Assembly (NCBI GenBank): GCA_030672945.1
Contig: DAOVFL010000009.1
Span: forward strand, 1 to 12,793
Direction of reading: 5' to 3'
From: Candidatus Bathyarchaeota archaeon
GTDB lineage: Archaea > Thermoproteota > Bathyarchaeia > Bathyarchaeales > Bathycorpusculaceae
Length of the DNA: 12,793 bases
Within the stretch, counting starts at the first letter, position 1; every line of letters starts with the position of its first letter. A model generated the notes under the pieces. It was not told the DNA's origin and searched no databases. It saw only the letters and a program-made list of their open reading frames with translations. This document shows positions 12,073 through 12,793 of the stretch, one piece after another. The translations under genes and the position numbers were made by a program.

Positions 12073-12793
12073 ATGAGACTCTATACTGTTAGAACAGGAA
12101 TCGTGAAAACAGGTGAGGACATAGTTGAAGTGATTATGGGATCTTTGAAGAGACAAAATTTACGGCTAGAGGATGGGGACATATTGGCTTTAGCCTCAAA
12201 AATCGTGTCGTATGCTGAAGGGCGTCTAGCTAGGTTAAGTGACGTTGAACCTTCAGAAAAAGCGAAAGAGCTCGCCAAAAAGTTTTTGCTGCAACCAGAA
12301 TTCACAGAACTAGTCCTTCGTGAAGCAGACAAGGTTTACGGAGGAGTAGAAAGGGCTATTTTGACGCTTAAGAACGGAGTTTTAACATCAAACGCGGGAA
12401 TAGATAATAAGAATGCGCCTGTCGACTTCGTAGTTTTGTGGCCAAAAAACGCTAAAGAATGGGCTAGACATATTAGAGAAGAAATTATACGTGGAACCAG
12501 CAAGCAGATCGCTGTTTTAATCGTTGACAGTGGACTGGCCCCTCTCAGGTTAGGTACGAACGGCTTGGTTTTGGCAGTCGCTGGGTTTAAACCCATAATG
12601 GACTTAAGAGGAGAAAAAGACATTTTTGGAAAGCCATTAATAATTACTCAACATGCAGTTGCCAACGATTTAGCTTCTGCAGCACATTTGTTAATGGGTG
12701 AGGCGGCTGAAAAAACTCCAGTAGTATTAATTAAAGACGCACCAGTTGTTCTAGATGAAGGTGCATACGACTCTACAAACATGATAATTCCGA
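12073..12793 (+). CDS. cofE: CofE-like gamma-glutamyl ligase (F420-0:L-glutamate ligase family), cut by the window end
   Basis: The first 240 codons are present and the frame remains open at the window end. The family (PF01996) adds L-glutamate through a gamma bond to F420-0, using GTP; a related branch is annotated as folate-type gamma-glutamyl ligase. Marks are LRLEDGDILALASKIVSYAEGR at 30-51, TSNAGIDNKNAP at 105-116 with metal-site Asp111, Asp152 in VDSGLAPLRLG, AVAGFKPIMDLRGEKDIFG at 168-186, and AVANDLASAAHLLMGEAAEKTPVVLI at 195-220. The usual (T/S)xGRPxR after Asp152 is GLAPLR here, which fits the DSRTxPLRLG-type paralogues better than textbook CofE, so the exact acceptor is uncertain. 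It starts seven bases after the MoaD-like gene and probably shares its transcript. GAGAATTG before the ATG is only a weak ribosome-binding site. Confidence 0.85.
   Translation, partial: MRLYTVRTGIVKTGEDIVEVIMGSLKRQNLRLEDGDILALASKIVSYAEGRLARLSDVEPSEKAKELAKKFLLQPEFTELVLREADKVYGGVERAILTLKNGVLTSNAGIDNKNAPVDFVVLWPKNAKEWARHIREEIIRGTSKQIAVLIVDSGLAPLRLGTNGLVLAVAGFKPIMDLRGEKDIFGKPLIITQHAVANDLASAAHLLMGEAAEKTPVVLIKDAPVVLDEGAYDSTNMIIP

Noticed and set aside
12081..12623. Two minus-strand open frames of 83 and 95 residues
   Set aside because: Both are antisense to the continuous CofE-like reading frame, which carries all expected family motifs.
1..12793. tRNA, rRNA, CRISPR, insertion-sequence or phage elements
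   Set aside because: Read on both strands, no cloverleaf-like tRNA, spaced direct repeats, transposase motifs or terminal inverted repeats were seen. A weak or partial element could be missed by eye.

Overview
The window looks like chromosomal DNA of an uncultured TACK-group archaeon, most likely a Bathyarchaeia-type lineage. This placement is inferred from gene content. Ribosomal protein S25e argues against Euryarchaeota. A one-domain archaeal histone, S17e, a COG2403 (cyclic 2,3-diphosphoglycerate synthetase family) GTPase, a TM1367-type cyclophilin-like protein and a CofE-type ligase fit TACK archaea with F420. Genes are AT-rich and tightly packed. They carry archaeal TATA boxes, Shine-Dalgarno sites, TTG/GTG starts and ATGA/GTGA overlaps. 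I see no tRNA, rRNA, CRISPR array or mobile element.

Layout. (1) 122-3018, plus strand: a DegT-type PLP aminotransferase, then a COG2403 GTPase whose end overlaps a cyclophilin-like protein. (2) 3026-4209, minus strand: a histone, ribosomal protein S25e, and a basic 158-residue protein of unknown function just behind S25e. (3) 4210-5010: no intact gene; it holds a decayed TatD-type hydrolase gene. (4) 5011-5656, plus strand: S17e with a TTG start, then a small all-helical protein. (5) 5657-5934: no convincing gene. (6) 5935-9201, minus strand: a three-gene operon of class-V aminotransferase (SerC role), short SerA and DUF1015 protein. (7) 9296-10291, minus strand: a glyoxylate/hydroxypyruvate reductase (GyaR). 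(8) 10387 to the window end, plus strand: divergent glycerate 2-kinase, MoaD/ThiS-like protein and a truncated CofE-like gamma-glutamyl ligase.

The right-hand half reads as one metabolic theme. SerA and the aminotransferase take 3-phosphoglycerate to phosphoserine. The DUF1015 protein, which has a DGHHR motif, is a candidate for joining phosphoserine and serine in place of a classical SerB. GyaR and the kinase link glyoxylate or hydroxypyruvate, through glycerate, to 2-phosphoglycerate. Together they could run a serine/glycerate loop into lower glycolysis. The kinase is also coupled to a sulfur-carrier-like protein and a CofE-like ligase, a less obvious linkage. The best leads are DUF1015 in the serine operon, the cofactor-site differences between the two dehydrogenases, the kinase-MoaD-CofE unit, and the decayed TatD gene.
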